Assembly (NCBI RefSeq): GCF_003864295.1
Contig: NZ_BDQK01000009.1
Span: forward strand, 43,537 to 107,536
From: Aphanothece sacrum FPU1
GTDB taxonomy: Bacteria > Cyanobacteriota > Cyanobacteriia > Cyanobacteriales > Microcystaceae
Length of the DNA stretch: 64,000 nucleotides
Reading direction: 5' to 3'
In this document: positions 1 to 9,203 of the stretch, in pieces
Position numbering within the stretch: the stretch's first letter is position 1
Layout of the letters: each line of letters starts with the position of its first letter
Notes under the pieces: model-generated
What the model saw: only the letters and a program-made list of their open reading frames with translations
What the model was told of the DNA's origin: nothing
Database searches by the model: none
Made by a program: the position numbers and the translations under genes

Positions 1-1
1 T

Positions 2-898
2 TTATTACCTTGGTCAATGTATTTACCTTTAGCGATCGCACGTTTAAGATTTTGGCAAAGACAACGTTGGATAAATTCCCCTCGTTCCACTCATTTAGGT
101 TTATTTTGCTTATTTTGGGTGGTTGTTATCTTCGTTTTCTTCTCTAGTTCAGTGACTAAATTAGCGGGTTATGTCTTACCTTTAATACCTGCAACAGCTA
201 TCATTGTTACTTTATTTTGGGCTGAACAAGTAGACAATAAAACTGAGGAAAAACAAGGTATTTGGACATTATTATTTTTAGTTAGTGGACTAGCTAATAT
301 TGGGATTTTAATAGGACTTGCTGCGGCTAGTTTCATGAGTCCTCAACTGATTGGGGATGATGCTATGATGCCCCAATTTGTGCAATTATTACAACAGTCA
401 AATTTAGCCATTAAAGGCGGTTTAATTTGGTCATTTGCTGCTTTAGGTGCCATAATTTTATTAGTTTTCCGTAACTATCGCCGTTGGATTTGGGCAGCTA
501 ATTTAGTTGGTTTCATGGCTTTTTTTGCTTGGGTTGGCTTACCTGTTGCTGGCATTGTTGATAACCAACGTCAACTCCCTTTAAGAGAACTTTCTAGTAT
601 AGTCAAGCAAGAAAGACAACCAGGAGAAAGATTAGTATTTTTTGGATTTATGCGTCCTACTTTAGTTTATTACACTCAGGATGTGGTAGATTCAATCACA
701 GAATCCGATATTGATAATGGGCCAGCACTTCAATATTTTAGTAAACCAGGAAATATCCCTACTGTTTTAATTATAAGTGAACAAAAATATCTCAAAAAAT
801 TGAAGTTAGAACCCTCTGATTATGAAATAATTAAAAAAGAAGGACTCTATCAATTAATTCGCATTGATAAACGAAAAATAGTTGAGAAAGCTAAGTAA
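2..898 (+). CDS. GT39/ArnT-like membrane glycosyltransferase, C-terminal part (5' end outside window)
   Basis: The frame is already open at the left edge (LPWSMYLPLAIA precedes the first ATG at 17) and ends with TAA at 896-898, so about 298 C-terminal residues are seen. The sequence PWSMYLPLAI and the later SSSVTKLAGYVLPLIPA stretch resemble the conserved membrane region of ArnT/PMT-type transferases, which move a sugar from a polyprenyl-phosphate carrier to lipid or protein on the outer face of the membrane. Several hydrophobic segments follow, then a soluble tail of about 110 residues (VFFGFMRPTLVYYTQD). The acceptor cannot be told. The ATG at 17 is not a credible start because homology-like sequence continues upstream. 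Confidence 0.75.
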   Translation, partial: LLPWSMYLPLAIARLRFWQRQRWINSPRSTHLGLFCLFWVVVIFVFFSSSVTKLAGYVLPLIPATAIIVTLFWAEQVDNKTEEKQGIWTLLFLVSGLANIGILIGLAAASFMSPQLIGDDAMMPQFVQLLQQSNLAIKGGLIWSFAALGAIILLVFRNYRRWIWAANLVGFMAFFAWVGLPVAGIVDNQRQLPLRELSSIVKQERQPGERLVFFGFMRPTLVYYTQDVVDSITESDIDNGPALQYFSKPGNIPTVLIISEQKYLKKLKLEPSDYEIIKKEGLYQLIRIDKRKIVEKAK

Positions 899-1018
899 GT
901 AAGTGTGAAAAATAACAAATTATCTAATTATAAGATAAATTATTAAAGAATCATAGTCAATCAAATAATCAAATCAATCATAGTTAAGTAGGTACACAAA
1001 ATTAATTACACAAAATTT

Positions 1019-1083
1019 GTAGGGGCGGGTTTTTTACATAAATCAATGATTCTCACAAAAAATTTCAATAAACCCGCCCTTAC
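1019..1083. repeat. GGGCGGGTTT-bounded inverted repeat, copy A
   Basis: Starts GTAGGGGCGGGTTT and ends AAACCCGCCCTTAC, forming 13-14 bp near-perfect arms around a ~37-bp spacer. The same kind of element occurs at 7089-7152 and 59828-59889. With its flank from about 997, copy A is almost the reverse complement of the copy near 59.83-59.92 kb over about 85 bases, so this is a dispersed repeat family. It lies in the ~290-bp gap between the glycosyltransferase and the HAD gene, where nothing coding is seen. Confidence 0.85.
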
Positions 1084-1110
1084 TACCGTTGTTACTCAAC
1101 CATTACGACT

Positions 1111-1160
1111 ATATCAAAACCCGTGCCTTGACTGTGCAATTAATTTTGCTTCGGTACTTA
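1111..1160. repeat. Dispersed ~50-bp repeat (copy 1; copy 2 at 9785-9838)
   Basis: Begins ATATCAAAACCCGTGCC, passes through TGTGCAATTAATTTTGC and ends CGGTACTTA. The same sequence with a few changes and a small length difference is found at 9785-9838. No coding potential is seen. It is probably part of a small non-autonomous repeat, often seen between cyanobacterial genes. Confidence 0.7.
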
Positions 1161-1185
1161 AGACTTTTTAGGGGTATCTAGAATA

Positions 1186-1923
1186 TTAGTCTAGTTGAAT
1201 TTGCTCAAGTTGAGTAATAATAACATCAGCTTTTTCTAAATGAGGAGCATGAGAATTTCCCCAACAAATACCAATAGTTCCCGCTACTCCTGCTTGTTGA
1301 GCCATGATAATATCTCCTTGGGAGTCTCCTACCATTAGGGTTACATTGGGGGTAGTTTCAAGAAGTTGACAAGCCTGAATGAATAACCTAGGATCAGGTT
1401 TAGTCAGTCCTTGATCTCCTCCCATCATTAATTGAATGTAGTTAGATAATTGATGTTCCTTGACAAAATTTTCCACATCAGAAGTAGGGGCAGCCGAGAG
1501 AATGCCTAATTTTAATCCAGCATCCGAGAGAATTTTTAACACATCTAAACTGCCCGCAAATAGAGGGGAAGTTGTCCGATTTTTTGGCAAATATTTGTCA
1601 GCTTCAGTAAAAGCATTTTGAGCAATAGCTAAAGATTCAAACCAACTGCGTCCTGTTTCAGCAATATAAGCTGCCGCCGCGATTAAGTTTTCTTGACGAC
1701 TACCAACCGCCATTAAACCTGTTGGATCGAGTCTATTTTCTTGTAGACCAAAAGCCATTAATAAAGGTTCCCCAATGCCAGGAATTTGAGCATCAATAAG
1801 ACGAGCGCGACGAATACTTAATTCCCGTAAAAAGCTTTGAGAATCTTCTAATGTACCATCTTTATCGAATAAGATAGCTTCAATATTATTAAATTTAACG
1901 TGACCACAGCGAATACTTAACAA
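1186..1923 (-). CDS. HAD-superfamily hydrolase, phosphoglycolate phosphatase-like
   Basis: A 245-residue protein. Motif I is ILFDKDGTLEDS near residues 16-27 (nucleophile and acid Asp of DxDGT). Motif II is the GILSAAPTSD region. Motif III/IV is TKPDPRLF followed by LMVGDSQGDIIMAQQAGV. These mark a HAD phosphatase with an alpha-helical cap between motif I and II, the arrangement of phosphoglycolate phosphatase-like enzymes. The substrate cannot be read from sequence. The only start is a TTG at 1921-1923, because a stop lies six codons upstream and no ATG precedes the first motif. It is a single gene, convergent with the glycosyltransferase. Confidence 0.8.
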   Translation of the reverse strand: MLSIRCGHVKFNNIEAILFDKDGTLEDSQSFLRELSIRRARLIDAQIPGIGEPLLMAFGLQENRLDPTGLMAVGSRQENLIAAAAYIAETGRSWFESLAIAQNAFTEADKYLPKNRTTSPLFAGSLDVLKILSDAGLKLGILSAAPTSDVENFVKEHQLSNYIQLMMGGDQGLTKPDPRLFIQACQLLETTPNVTLMVGDSQGDIIMAQQAGVAGTIGICWGNSHAPHLEKADVIITQLEQIQLD

Positions 1924-2051
1924 ATTTTTATTCTTTAATTAGGGTTTAAGACTTCTACTGGAAGCCCTAATTAATTGTAACTAAAATCCCGTTAATGGAG
2001 TGAAAGTTTGTGAATTCTTTCTAAGATACTGGGATTGGGTGTTAGGGGTTA

Positions 2052-2081
2052 GGGATCAACAATTGTGCTTCTGTTGATCCC
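2052..2081. other. Perfect 10-bp hairpin
   Basis: GGGATCAACA (2052-2061) and TGTTGATCCC (2072-2081) pair perfectly around a 10-base loop. It sits between the HAD gene (whose 5' end is at 1923) and the decayed fragment at 2137-2502, both on the minus strand, so it may terminate transcription of that fragment. No clear U-run follows. It may equally be a repeat remnant. Confidence 0.45.
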
Positions 2082-2136
2082 GACAAAGATGTGTGGCTTA
2101 CATTTACTTATTATTAATAAAAAATAAAGTTCTAAT

Positions 2137-2502
2137 TTATTGGTTGGTTGTATTTAACCAATTTTCTAGATCCTGTAAGGTTGAAAAATCGAATAAAGCT
2201 TCTCCTAGTTCTTCAATTTTATCAATGTTTAATTCTCTGATTTTTACTTCAATATCTCGATATATATGTCCTAATTTTCGTTTAATTAAGCGTATAATTA
2301 AGGCTTTTTCTCGTTCAATTCCTTGTGTCATCCAACTGGTAACAATTTCCATAACTTCCTCCTGTTCCTCTTGTTGAAAGGTTTTAAGTTCCCTTTGAAA
2401 AGCAGTTTCTTCTGCTTGGTTTAAAGTGAGATAGGTATCCACAAAACCCGAAATTAATTGCATTCTTGCTGGATCTAATTTTAATGTTACCAATAATCTC
2501 AA
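2137..2502 (-). pseudogene. C-terminal fragment of an Rpn/PD-(D/E)XK transposase-like protein
   Basis: 121 codons whose sequence (LDPARMQLISGFVDTYLTL near the front, then FQREL, EREKALIIRLIKRKLG, and an end ENWLN) matches the C-terminal half of the cyanobacterial Rpn-family/DUF4351 proteins, which are normally close to 300 residues. The N-terminal nuclease part is missing. An in-frame TGA lies directly upstream of the TTG at 2500-2502, and the kinase gene begins about 40 bases further on. I read it as a 5'-truncated relic rather than a short working gene. Confidence 0.65.
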
Positions 2503-2543
2503 TCATTGTGCTTTAACCTTGGGTCGATCATGATCAATCATAA

Positions 2544-5360
2544 TTAATTAATTTTCCAAAGACGAACGACTCCATCATGATCTACTGAGACTAAAATACT
2601 GCCATCTGCACTAAATGCAACACTATTAATATAATGAGTATGACCCTGAAATAATTGTAGTAATTCTCCTGACATCAAATCCCACAAAGCTATCATTTTG
2701 TCAGTGCTACCAGAAGCGATAAAATTACCATTAGGACTAAACGCGACACAATTAACATAACCCAAATGACCGCGAAAAACATGCATTTCTTTTCCCGATA
2801 AAATATGCCATAAACGTACAGTTTTATCTCGACTTCCTGATGCAATAAATTGACCATCAGGACTAAATGCTACCGTTTCTACATTGTAAGTATGTCCTTC
2901 AAATTGTTTAACTTGTTGTCCTGAAGATACTTCCCAAATTCTAACAGTTTTATCATCACTACCACTTGCCACTAATTGACTATCAGGACTAAAAGCAACA
3001 CATTCAACATCATCTAGATGTCCCTGAAGAACTCGCAAAGGTTTATTTGCATTTAAGGTTAACCATCGAGAATGAACCTCCCACAAACGCACTGTTTTAT
3101 CCCAACTTCCAGAAGCAATAAATTGATTATTAGGACTAAAGGCCACACTTTTGACCCAATGATCATGACCAGAAAACACACGCGCTAGTTTGCCACTGTG
3201 AACATCCCAAAGTCTCACGGTTTCATCCCAACTCCCAGATACTAACCAACGACTATCAGAACTAAAGGCTACACTAGAAACAGCCTCCTCATGACCTTGC
3301 AGAACATGAACTTCTCGTCTTTCTACAATATCCCATAACCGAATAGTACCATCATTATTTCCTGTCCCTACCCAACGACCATCCGCACTACAAGCGACAC
3401 CATAAACCCAATTTGTATGTTGGTGTAACTGATGCACCGTTTTACCCTGTAAAATATCCCATAGACGAATTGTATAGTCATCGGCCCCAGAGACAAGATA
3501 ACGACTATCCTGACAAAATGCGATCGCCCTCACCCTATTCCAATGACCCCTCAACCTAGCCATTTCTTGGCCATTCTCCACCGACCAAATACAAATAGAC
3601 TTATCATCTATCTCGGAAGTAGAGGCTAAAAAATGATTATCCCCACTAAAAACCACTTGAGACACCCAGTCTGTATGGCCTTCTAAACAAAATTGTAGTT
3701 CACTTGAATTGACTAACCAAACTCGTACTTTGCGATCGCGGCCTCCACTGGCCAATAATTTGCCGTCTCCACTAAAGGTCAAGGTGTCTACTCGTCCCTC
3801 ATGGCCAACTAAAACGGTCTTTTCTTGGCCCGACTGTCTATCCCACAGACGTATTGTCCCATCTCCACATCCCGAAGCTATTAACTGACCGTCTTTGGTT
3901 ATGGCCACACTTGTTACCCATCCTATGGGTTCTGAAAATTGGTGTAACTGTTCTCCTGAATAACTATCCCAAACCCTCACCGTTTCATCTTTACTTCCGG
4001 AAACCAATAGAGAACCATTATTAGACAAGGCAATACTGGTAATTTGTTTTTTGTGACCTTGTAGCGATCGCCAAAACTGGCCTTGAGTTAAATCCCATAA
4101 ATAAATCTGTTCTTGCCAGACCAAAGCTAATAACCGTTTATCCCCACTGACGGCCCCTAATTCTGTGGGACAGTCAATTTCCCAACCGGCCCGACGAGAA
4201 CTAAAATTTAATAAAGAGGTTCCTCCTGCCCCTAAAACCATCACTCCATCGAGATCTAAGGGTATTAACCCCCGAATACAACCTCGTCCTAATCGTTGCT
4301 CCATGCCTTGTTGTTGTAACATAGGGAGAGTAAAATATCCCTTGAGAGGATCAATTTTACCGGCTGATGCTTCCTGAGAAAAGGGGCCCAGTAAAGTTAC
4401 CCCAGACAAATTTTCCTTTTGCCACCATTCTCGCACATTTTTGGGGCGTTCTTTCCGTTTTAAGGCGATCGCACTCATAACCAAACGATACCAAACCCCC
4501 TCTAGTCCTTGAGGTCGCCACTTATCCCCCTCCATCAAACGAGTCATGGCCGGATGAGGTAAAGTCCCTGTAAGCATTTCATACAAAATCATGCCCATTT
4601 CAAATAAATCGCTTTCTGGCCCGATTTCTCCGCCGGAAACCAGTTCTGGAGGGGCATAACATTCAGTAAAAGAACGAGTTTTTTTAGCCCTGGCATGAAT
4701 AGCTTGAGTAGCTGCCCCAAAATCAATGACAATTAACTTATCTTGGGCAGTTAATACCAAATTTTCCGGTTTTAAATCCAAATGATAAATACCGGCCTGA
4801 TGAATAGTTTCCAAAGCATCCACTAACTGGCCCATCAAGGCCTCAACTCGTTGTACTGGTAATCTGCGGTGAGGTTGACTGTCTAATTCCCGTAACAAGG
4901 TTTTACCCTGTACTAAATCCATTACCAAATAAGCCGTATTACTTTCTTCAAATAAGTCCCGTACCTGAACCACATTAGGATGATTCAGTTTCGCTAAAAT
5001 ACGCCCTTCTTCGAGAAAACGAGCTAAACTACGTTGATAAGTGTTCCGATGGTTTTTAGGGATATTTAAAGCTAAGCTGTGTTGATTGCGAGTTGCGTAT
5101 TGACTAGGATAAAATTCTTTAATGGCTACTACATCATTCAAAATCTGATGGTGGGCCCGATAAGTAATACCAAAACTTCCTTTTCCCATGGCATAATCAA
5201 GACAATAAGTCCCAGATTTTACGCCCTGACTCTGATTACACCGTAAATAAGTCCCCTGGGGTAATACTTCTCGCAGCAATGACGGTATATGGGCCCCACA
5301 CTGAGGACACAATTCGGTCTGTGGAGATAGTCCATCCAAATGACAATTAAGACAGCGCAT
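2544..5360 (-). CDS. Serine/threonine protein kinase with zinc ribbon and C-terminal WD40 propeller(s)
   Basis: A 938-residue protein in three parts. Residues 3-21 form a zinc ribbon (C3, C6, C18, C21). Residues ~55-310 are a Hanks-type kinase: glycine loop GKGSFG at 60-64 region, Lys81 in VAIKEF, catalytic HLDLKPEN 193-200, DFG 213-215, and APPE in the activation segment. From about residue 425 to the end run roughly twelve WD40 repeats, each with GH at the front and a W/L-W end (SGSKDETVRVWD, SGSWDKTVRLWE). This is the cyanobacterial kinase-WD40 architecture; the propeller should bind partner proteins. No transmembrane segment is seen. It lies 8 bases downstream of bioF on the same strand and may share its transcript. 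Confidence 0.93.
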   Translation of the reverse strand: MRCLNCHLDGLSPQTELCPQCGAHIPSLLREVLPQGTYLRCNQSQGVKSGTYCLDYAMGKGSFGITYRAHHQILNDVVAIKEFYPSQYATRNQHSLALNIPKNHRNTYQRSLARFLEEGRILAKLNHPNVVQVRDLFEESNTAYLVMDLVQGKTLLRELDSQPHRRLPVQRVEALMGQLVDALETIHQAGIYHLDLKPENLVLTAQDKLIVIDFGAATQAIHARAKKTRSFTECYAPPELVSGGEIGPESDLFEMGMILYEMLTGTLPHPAMTRLMEGDKWRPQGLEGVWYRLVMSAIALKRKERPKNVREWWQKENLSGVTLLGPFSQEASAGKIDPLKGYFTLPMLQQQGMEQRLGRGCIRGLIPLDLDGVMVLGAGGTSLLNFSSRRAGWEIDCPTELGAVSGDKRLLALVWQEQIYLWDLTQGQFWRSLQGHKKQITSIALSNNGSLLVSGSKDETVRVWDSYSGEQLHQFSEPIGWVTSVAITKDGQLIASGCGDGTIRLWDRQSGQEKTVLVGHEGRVDTLTFSGDGKLLASGGRDRKVRVWLVNSSELQFCLEGHTDWVSQVVFSGDNHFLASTSEIDDKSICIWSVENGQEMARLRGHWNRVRAIAFCQDSRYLVSGADDYTIRLWDILQGKTVHQLHQHTNWVYGVACSADGRWVGTGNNDGTIRLWDIVERREVHVLQGHEEAVSSVAFSSDSRWLVSGSWDETVRLWDVHSGKLARVFSGHDHWVKSVAFSPNNQFIASGSWDKTVRLWEVHSRWLTLNANKPLRVLQGHLDDVECVAFSPDSQLVASGSDDKTVRIWEVSSGQQVKQFEGHTYNVETVAFSPDGQFIASGSRDKTVRLWHILSGKEMHVFRGHLGYVNCVAFSPNGNFIASGSTDKMIALWDLMSGELLQLFQGHTHYINSVAFSADGSILVSVDHDGVVRLWKIN

Positions 5361-5368
5361 TAAATTAA

Positions 5369-6526
5369 TTAGGTGATCAGATTTTTCTCTAAAATGGTGA
5401 TTAGTTGTTGCAGATGGTTTAAGGTATGGGTGGCCATCACCGAAAACCTTAGACGACTGGTGGGAACTGTTGGAGGACGAATGGCAGGGGCAAAAATACC
5501 CTCTTTTTTCAATGTTTTGGCTAAGTTTAGGGCGGTTTCAGCATTGGCTAATCCAACACACAAAATCGCTGAATTTGAAGAAATTAAGTTAAATTGAGCG
5601 GTTTTTTCTCGCAAAAATGTTACATTGTGCCATAAATTTTCACGACGTTGAGGTTCTTCTTTAATAATATCAATAGCGGTTAAGGCCGCGGCCGTATCAG
5701 CAGGAGATAACCCGGTCGTATAAATCCAAGTTGCGGCCCTGTTGCGTAAAAAATCAATTAATTTGCCTGAACCGGCCACATATCCCCCTAAACTTCCTAG
5801 TGCTTTACTTAAGGTTCCCATCTGAATTAAATTCTCACCATCACAGTCAAAATATTCCCTACAGCCTGCCCCTGTTTTCCCCATAACCCCAGTTGCATGA
5901 GCTTCATCTATCAAAAGCATACACTCAAAAGACTCCGCTAAGGATATCAAGTCAGGTAAAGGACATAAATCTCCATCCATACTGAAAACACTATCACTCA
6001 CCATCAGACAACGACGATATTTTTGACGATTTTCCTGAAGTTTATTGTGCAAATCTGCAATATTATTGTGACCATATTCTAAGTAGGTGGCCCCACTAAG
6101 TTTAGCTCCATTTTTTAGACTAGAATGATTATAATTATCTCCTAAAATAAGATCTTTTTGTCCTACTAAAGCGGTAATAGTTCCTAAATTTGCTAAATAA
6201 CCAGAACTAAAAATTAAGGCATCTTCTGTTTGTTTTAAATTAGCAATGGCTTTTTCTAAGGTTTGATGTAAGTCTCTATGACCACTTAATAACCGTGATC
6301 CTGTGCTTCCAGTTCCATATTTTTGTGTCGCTTCTATAGACGCTTTTATTAATCTTTTATCTCCTGCTAATCCTAAATAATCATTACTAGCAAAATTGAT
6401 TAATTTTTGCCCATTGATAGAAATTTCTGCCCCCGGTAAACTATCAATTGTTGTGACACTTCGATACCAATTAACCTGATGAATGGTTAATAGAGATTTT
6501 TCTATCCATTGATAAGGATTTGTCAT
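5369..6526 (-). CDS. bioF: 8-amino-7-oxononanoate synthase (biotin synthesis)
   Basis: A 385-residue PLP enzyme of the alpha-oxoamine synthase family. It condenses pimeloyl-ACP or -CoA with L-alanine to give 8-amino-7-oxononanoate, the first step of the biotin ring pathway. Visible markers are NDYLGLAGD near 48-56, [17 protein letters not shown] at 71-87, the Asp and His of [16 protein letters not shown] at about 204-219, and the PLP lysine K241 in [11 protein letters not shown]. Glycine C-acetyltransferase and KAPA synthase are hard to separate by eye, but length and context favour BioF. It is divergent from the PerR-like gene, with 79 bases between the two starts. Confidence 0.85.
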   Translation of the reverse strand: MTNPYQWIEKSLLTIHQVNWYRSVTTIDSLPGAEISINGQKLINFASNDYLGLAGDKRLIKASIEATQKYGTGSTGSRLLSGHRDLHQTLEKAIANLKQTEDALIFSSGYLANLGTITALVGQKDLILGDNYNHSSLKNGAKLSGATYLEYGHNNIADLHNKLQENRQKYRRCLMVSDSVFSMDGDLCPLPDLISLAESFECMLLIDEAHATGVMGKTGAGCREYFDCDGENLIQMGTLSKALGSLGGYVAGSGKLIDFLRNRAATWIYTTGLSPADTAAALTAIDIIKEEPQRRENLWHNVTFLREKTAQFNLISSNSAILCVGLANAETALNLAKTLKKEGIFAPAIRPPTVPTSRLRFSVMATHTLNHLQQLITILEKNLIT

Positions 6527-6605
6527 TTTTGGGCTAAATTTGGGATTTATGATAAACTGGTAACGACTATGTATAAGTTAATGAAAAATCAACAATTAGT
6601 GTATT

Positions 6606-7043
6606 ATGAACGAGCCAGGAGGATTCATTCAACCCATTCGCTGTTTAGAAGATGCCTTAAACCGTTGTCAAACTTTGGGGATGCGAGTAAGTCGTCAACG
6701 TCGCTTTATTCTAGAATTACTCTGGAAAGCACAAGAACATTTGTCTGCTAGGGAAATCTATGATCGTTTGAATCAAGAAGGCAAAGATATTGGTCATACT
6801 TCTGTATATCAGAATTTAGAGGCTTTGTCGAGTCAAAATATTATTGAGTGTGTGGAACGATGCGATGGTAGACTATATGGTCATATTAGTGATTCTCATA
6901 GTCATCTTAATTGTCTTGATACTAATCAAATTATCGATCTTCACATTGAACTGCCCCCTGATTTATTACAACAAATTGAAACAAAAACAGGTGTAAAAAT
7001 AACTGATTATAGCATTAATTTTTATGGCTATAAACATACATAA
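6606..7043 (+). CDS. Fur-family regulator, PerR/FurC-like
   Basis: A 145-residue repressor with an N-terminal winged helix (RVSRQRRFILELLWK, SAREIYDRL, GHTSVYQNLEAL) and a C-terminal metal-binding dimer domain (ISDSHSHLNCLDTNQIIDLH). The usual paired CxxC structural zinc motifs are absent; only one Cys sits where Fur and Zur carry CxxC. That, and close resemblance to what I remember of cyanobacterial FurC/PerR, points to peroxide-sensing rather than iron or zinc sensing. PerR proteins use regulatory metal oxidation to derepress antioxidant genes. The start is ATG 6606. I did not find a convincing operator in the 79-bp divergent region shared with bioF. Confidence 0.75.
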   Translation: MNEPGGFIQPIRCLEDALNRCQTLGMRVSRQRRFILELLWKAQEHLSAREIYDRLNQEGKDIGHTSVYQNLEALSSQNIIECVERCDGRLYGHISDSHSHLNCLDTNQIIDLHIELPPDLLQQIETKTGVKITDYSINFYGYKHT

Positions 7044-7088
7044 GGTATCAGGGGGTTTATCTAACTTTTGCTTAGCATTAAATATAAT

Positions 7089-7152
7089 GTAAGGGCGGGT
7101 TTATTTAACTTTTGCTTAGCATCATAAAATGTTGTAAAAAACCCGCCCCTAC
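7089..7152. repeat. GGGCGGGTTT-bounded inverted repeat, copy B
   Basis: Starts GTAAGGGCGGGTTT and ends AAACCCGCCCCTAC. Just upstream (about 7057-7080) and inside (about 7100-7122) lies a direct repeat containing TAACTTTTGCTTAGCAT. Same family as copies at 1019 and 59828. It fills the gap between the perR-like gene and the DUF3685 gene. Confidence 0.85.
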
Positions 7153-7200
7153 GGTGAAAAAAACTCTATAACTTCTAATTATTCTTTAGCCTCTAGATTT

Positions 7201-8934
7201 GTGAGTGATCGCTTAATTAATTTACTAATTGTTGATCATGATCCCATTTTTCGGTTGGGGTTATCTACTATTTTAAGCAATTATCAACAGTTTTGCTTAG
7301 TTGCTGTCTGTGGTACTCCCGAAGATGCCCTAGAAAGATTAACGAATCAAAAAGTAGATATTATTATTATTGATCCTAATTTTGACGATAATTCATATCC
7401 AGGATGGGAATTATGTCAAGAGATTAAACAAAGTGATTTGAGCCTCAAAATTTGTTTATTAACGGGGATAACTGATGGTTTTTACCTAGAAAAATTACGA
7501 GATTTAGGTATTGAAGGTTATTGTCTCAAAGGGATACCCATTGAACAACTGATTGAGATATTAATCCAAATTGATCAGGGTGAAATAATCTGGCCTAACT
7601 TAACTAATATTAATCAATCTACTATCATAGAAACGATCCCTTTTAGTTCCCCTTTAACTTGGTTAAATAGTTGGCAAAAATTAGGTATTAATCAAATAGA
7701 TAAAAATTTAGATGAAGTTAATGAAAAATTAAACTTACCCGTTAATTCTAGATTAGATAAAGTATTTTGGCAAGGGAGAAAAAGAGAATTATTAGCCGCT
7801 CGTTGGTTAGTCAATCAATTAGTTCAAATGCCAATTATTATAACAACTAATTCATCTGCAGAATTTAGAGAAAATCAGCTATTAAAGGGAGAAAAGTTTG
7901 ATAGTAGTTTTGGTAATTCTCTCAATAAATCGGTAGTCATTAAGAACAAAAATATTGCAGTTATATTTAATAAGATAATAAAAAAAGTACAAACAAATTT
8001 AATTAATTCTACTTCCAGACCTCTAGAAATTGATATTTTAAAAACACAACAAAAACAGGAAATATTAACCTTAATTTTAGGTCAAACTATCCGAGTCTTA
8101 GATGATTTAAGATTTGTCGAATTAACCCCGAAACAATCAGATAAAAATACGGTAGCAATTTTACAAAGGATTTGGCGAGAATCTGCCTTAATTTTTTTAG
8201 GTAAATATTGTGTAGTTAGGCAAAATATCGGACTAGAAGAAATAGAAGATCTTATTACAAATTATACTATTTTAGTTGAACAAGAGATTTTAGAAAAAAT
8301 ACCATTTATGGTTGATTTACTGAGATATTTATTATTTGAAGAAGGAATTATCGTTGAGAACTTATTGTACCGTCCCCAAGCTGCAGAAGCAAGACAACAG
8401 GCAGAAAAAATTCTAGATAATTTAATTATTCAAGTAGCCAATGGGATTGTATCTTTAATTTTAAATAATTTCTCAGATATTGAAAAAATCAAACAAGAAT
8501 TATATAATATTAATATGGCATCTTCTAGAGAAATTGCTAGATTTCGTAATAGTTTAGCCTGGGAATATCGCCGCCAAAAGATATGGGAAGAACCCCAAAA
8601 TATATTTCAAAGTCAATACCGTTTATTTATTTTAGGAGAAAAAGGCCTTGAATCCATCTTAATTTATGCCCCCAGACAAGAAGAACTAGAACAACTAACA
8701 GGACTAGGTTGGTTCGTGACTATATTATTAGAAACCCGTGATGCTTTATCCCCTTTAATGCGTTCTTTAATAAGATTAATCGGGAAGGGATTAGTGTATG
8801 TGCTAACTCAAGTAATAGGAAAAGGTTTAGGATTAATTGGTCGTGGTATTATGCAAGGAGTAGGTAATAGTTTACCAGAGACACGCTATAGTAAAAAAAA
8901 GCAAAAAGAAACTCAGAAAAATAAGTTAAACTAA
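7201..8934 (+). CDS. Receiver-like domain plus DUF3685 protein
   Basis: A 577-residue protein starting GTG at 7201. Residues ~1-125 look like a response-regulator receiver: LLIVDHDPIFRLGL carries the acidic pair, VDIIIIDPNFD the phospho-acceptor region, LLTG the Thr position and YCLKG the conserved Lys. The rest (~200-560) matches the cyanobacterial DUF3685 output region, which contains long helical stretches (RQQAEKILDNLIIQVANGIV) and a glycine-rich amphipathic end (KGLGLIGRGIMQGVG). No DNA-binding helix-turn-helix is seen, so the output is not classical transcription control. The function of DUF3685 is unknown to me. No partner kinase is adjacent. Confidence 0.75.
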   Translation: MSDRLINLLIVDHDPIFRLGLSTILSNYQQFCLVAVCGTPEDALERLTNQKVDIIIIDPNFDDNSYPGWELCQEIKQSDLSLKICLLTGITDGFYLEKLRDLGIEGYCLKGIPIEQLIEILIQIDQGEIIWPNLTNINQSTIIETIPFSSPLTWLNSWQKLGINQIDKNLDEVNEKLNLPVNSRLDKVFWQGRKRELLAARWLVNQLVQMPIIITTNSSAEFRENQLLKGEKFDSSFGNSLNKSVVIKNKNIAVIFNKIIKKVQTNLINSTSRPLEIDILKTQQKQEILTLILGQTIRVLDDLRFVELTPKQSDKNTVAILQRIWRESALIFLGKYCVVRQNIGLEEIEDLITNYTILVEQEILEKIPFMVDLLRYLLFEEGIIVENLLYRPQAAEARQQAEKILDNLIIQVANGIVSLILNNFSDIEKIKQELYNINMASSREIARFRNSLAWEYRRQKIWEEPQNIFQSQYRLFILGEKGLESILIYAPRQEELEQLTGLGWFVTILLETRDALSPLMRSLIRLIGKGLVYVLTQVIGKGLGLIGRGIMQGVGNSLPETRYSKKKQKETQKNKLN

Positions 8935-8940
8935 CCTAAT

Positions 8941-9033
8941 GAGTTACGCACTCAGAACCGAAAATAGCGATTTTGCGTCATTGCGAAGCGAAGCAATCTC
9001 AAACCCTTATTACTGCGTTACAGTGCGTAACTC
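8941..9033. repeat. MITE-like inverted repeat with GAGTTACGCACT ends
   Basis: GAGTTACGCACT (8941-8952) is perfectly inverted as AGTGCGTAACTC (9022-9033). Between them is ATTGCGAAGCGAAGCAATC, itself a palindrome-like segment common in cyanobacterial intergenic repeats. Total length is 93 bases. It sits just downstream of the DUF3685 gene, before the tRNA promoter. Confidence 0.75.
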
Positions 9034-9067
9034 CTAAATTGGATAAAAAGTTTTTTGGACGAAACCC

Positions 9068-9097
9068 TTGACAAACTCCTATAAAGTTCGGTATTAT
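9068..9097 (+). promoter_or_regulatory. Sigma-70-type promoter for tRNA-Asp
   Basis: TTGACA at 9068-9073 and TATTAT at 9092-9097 are separated by 18 bases. Transcription would start near 9104, about 15 bases before the tRNA. This is a near-consensus arrangement directly upstream of a stable RNA gene. Confidence 0.7.
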
Positions 9098-9118
9098 GAT
9101 AATCGGACTAAAAAACAA

Positions 9119-9192
9119 GGGACTGTAGTTCAATTGGTTAGAGCACCGCCCTGTCACGGCGGAAGTTGCGGGTTCGAGCCCCGTCAGTCCCG
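9119..9192 (+). tRNA. tRNA-Asp (GTC anticodon)
   Basis: 74 bases fold into a cloverleaf. Acceptor GGGACTG pairs with CAGTCCC, the D arm is GTTC/GAGC, the anticodon stem CCGCC/GGCGG encloses CTGTCAC with anticodon GTC, and the T arm GCGGG/CCCGT encloses TTCGAGC. The discriminator base is G. CCA is not encoded. Anticodon GTC specifies aspartate. Confidence 0.97.
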
Positions 9193-9203
9193 TACCCACC
9201 CGG

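Noticed and set aside
2544..4070. DNA-level tandem repeat
   Set aside because: The periodicity is the coding signature of WD40 repeats within the kinase gene, not a separate repeat element.
4165..4377. Plus-strand frame inside the WD40 kinase gene
   Set aside because: It is antisense to a well-supported coding region and has no recognisable protein pattern.
6527..6605. A PerR box between bioF and the perR-like gene
   Set aside because: The region is AT-rich, but I could not find a convincing inverted operator, so none is annotated.
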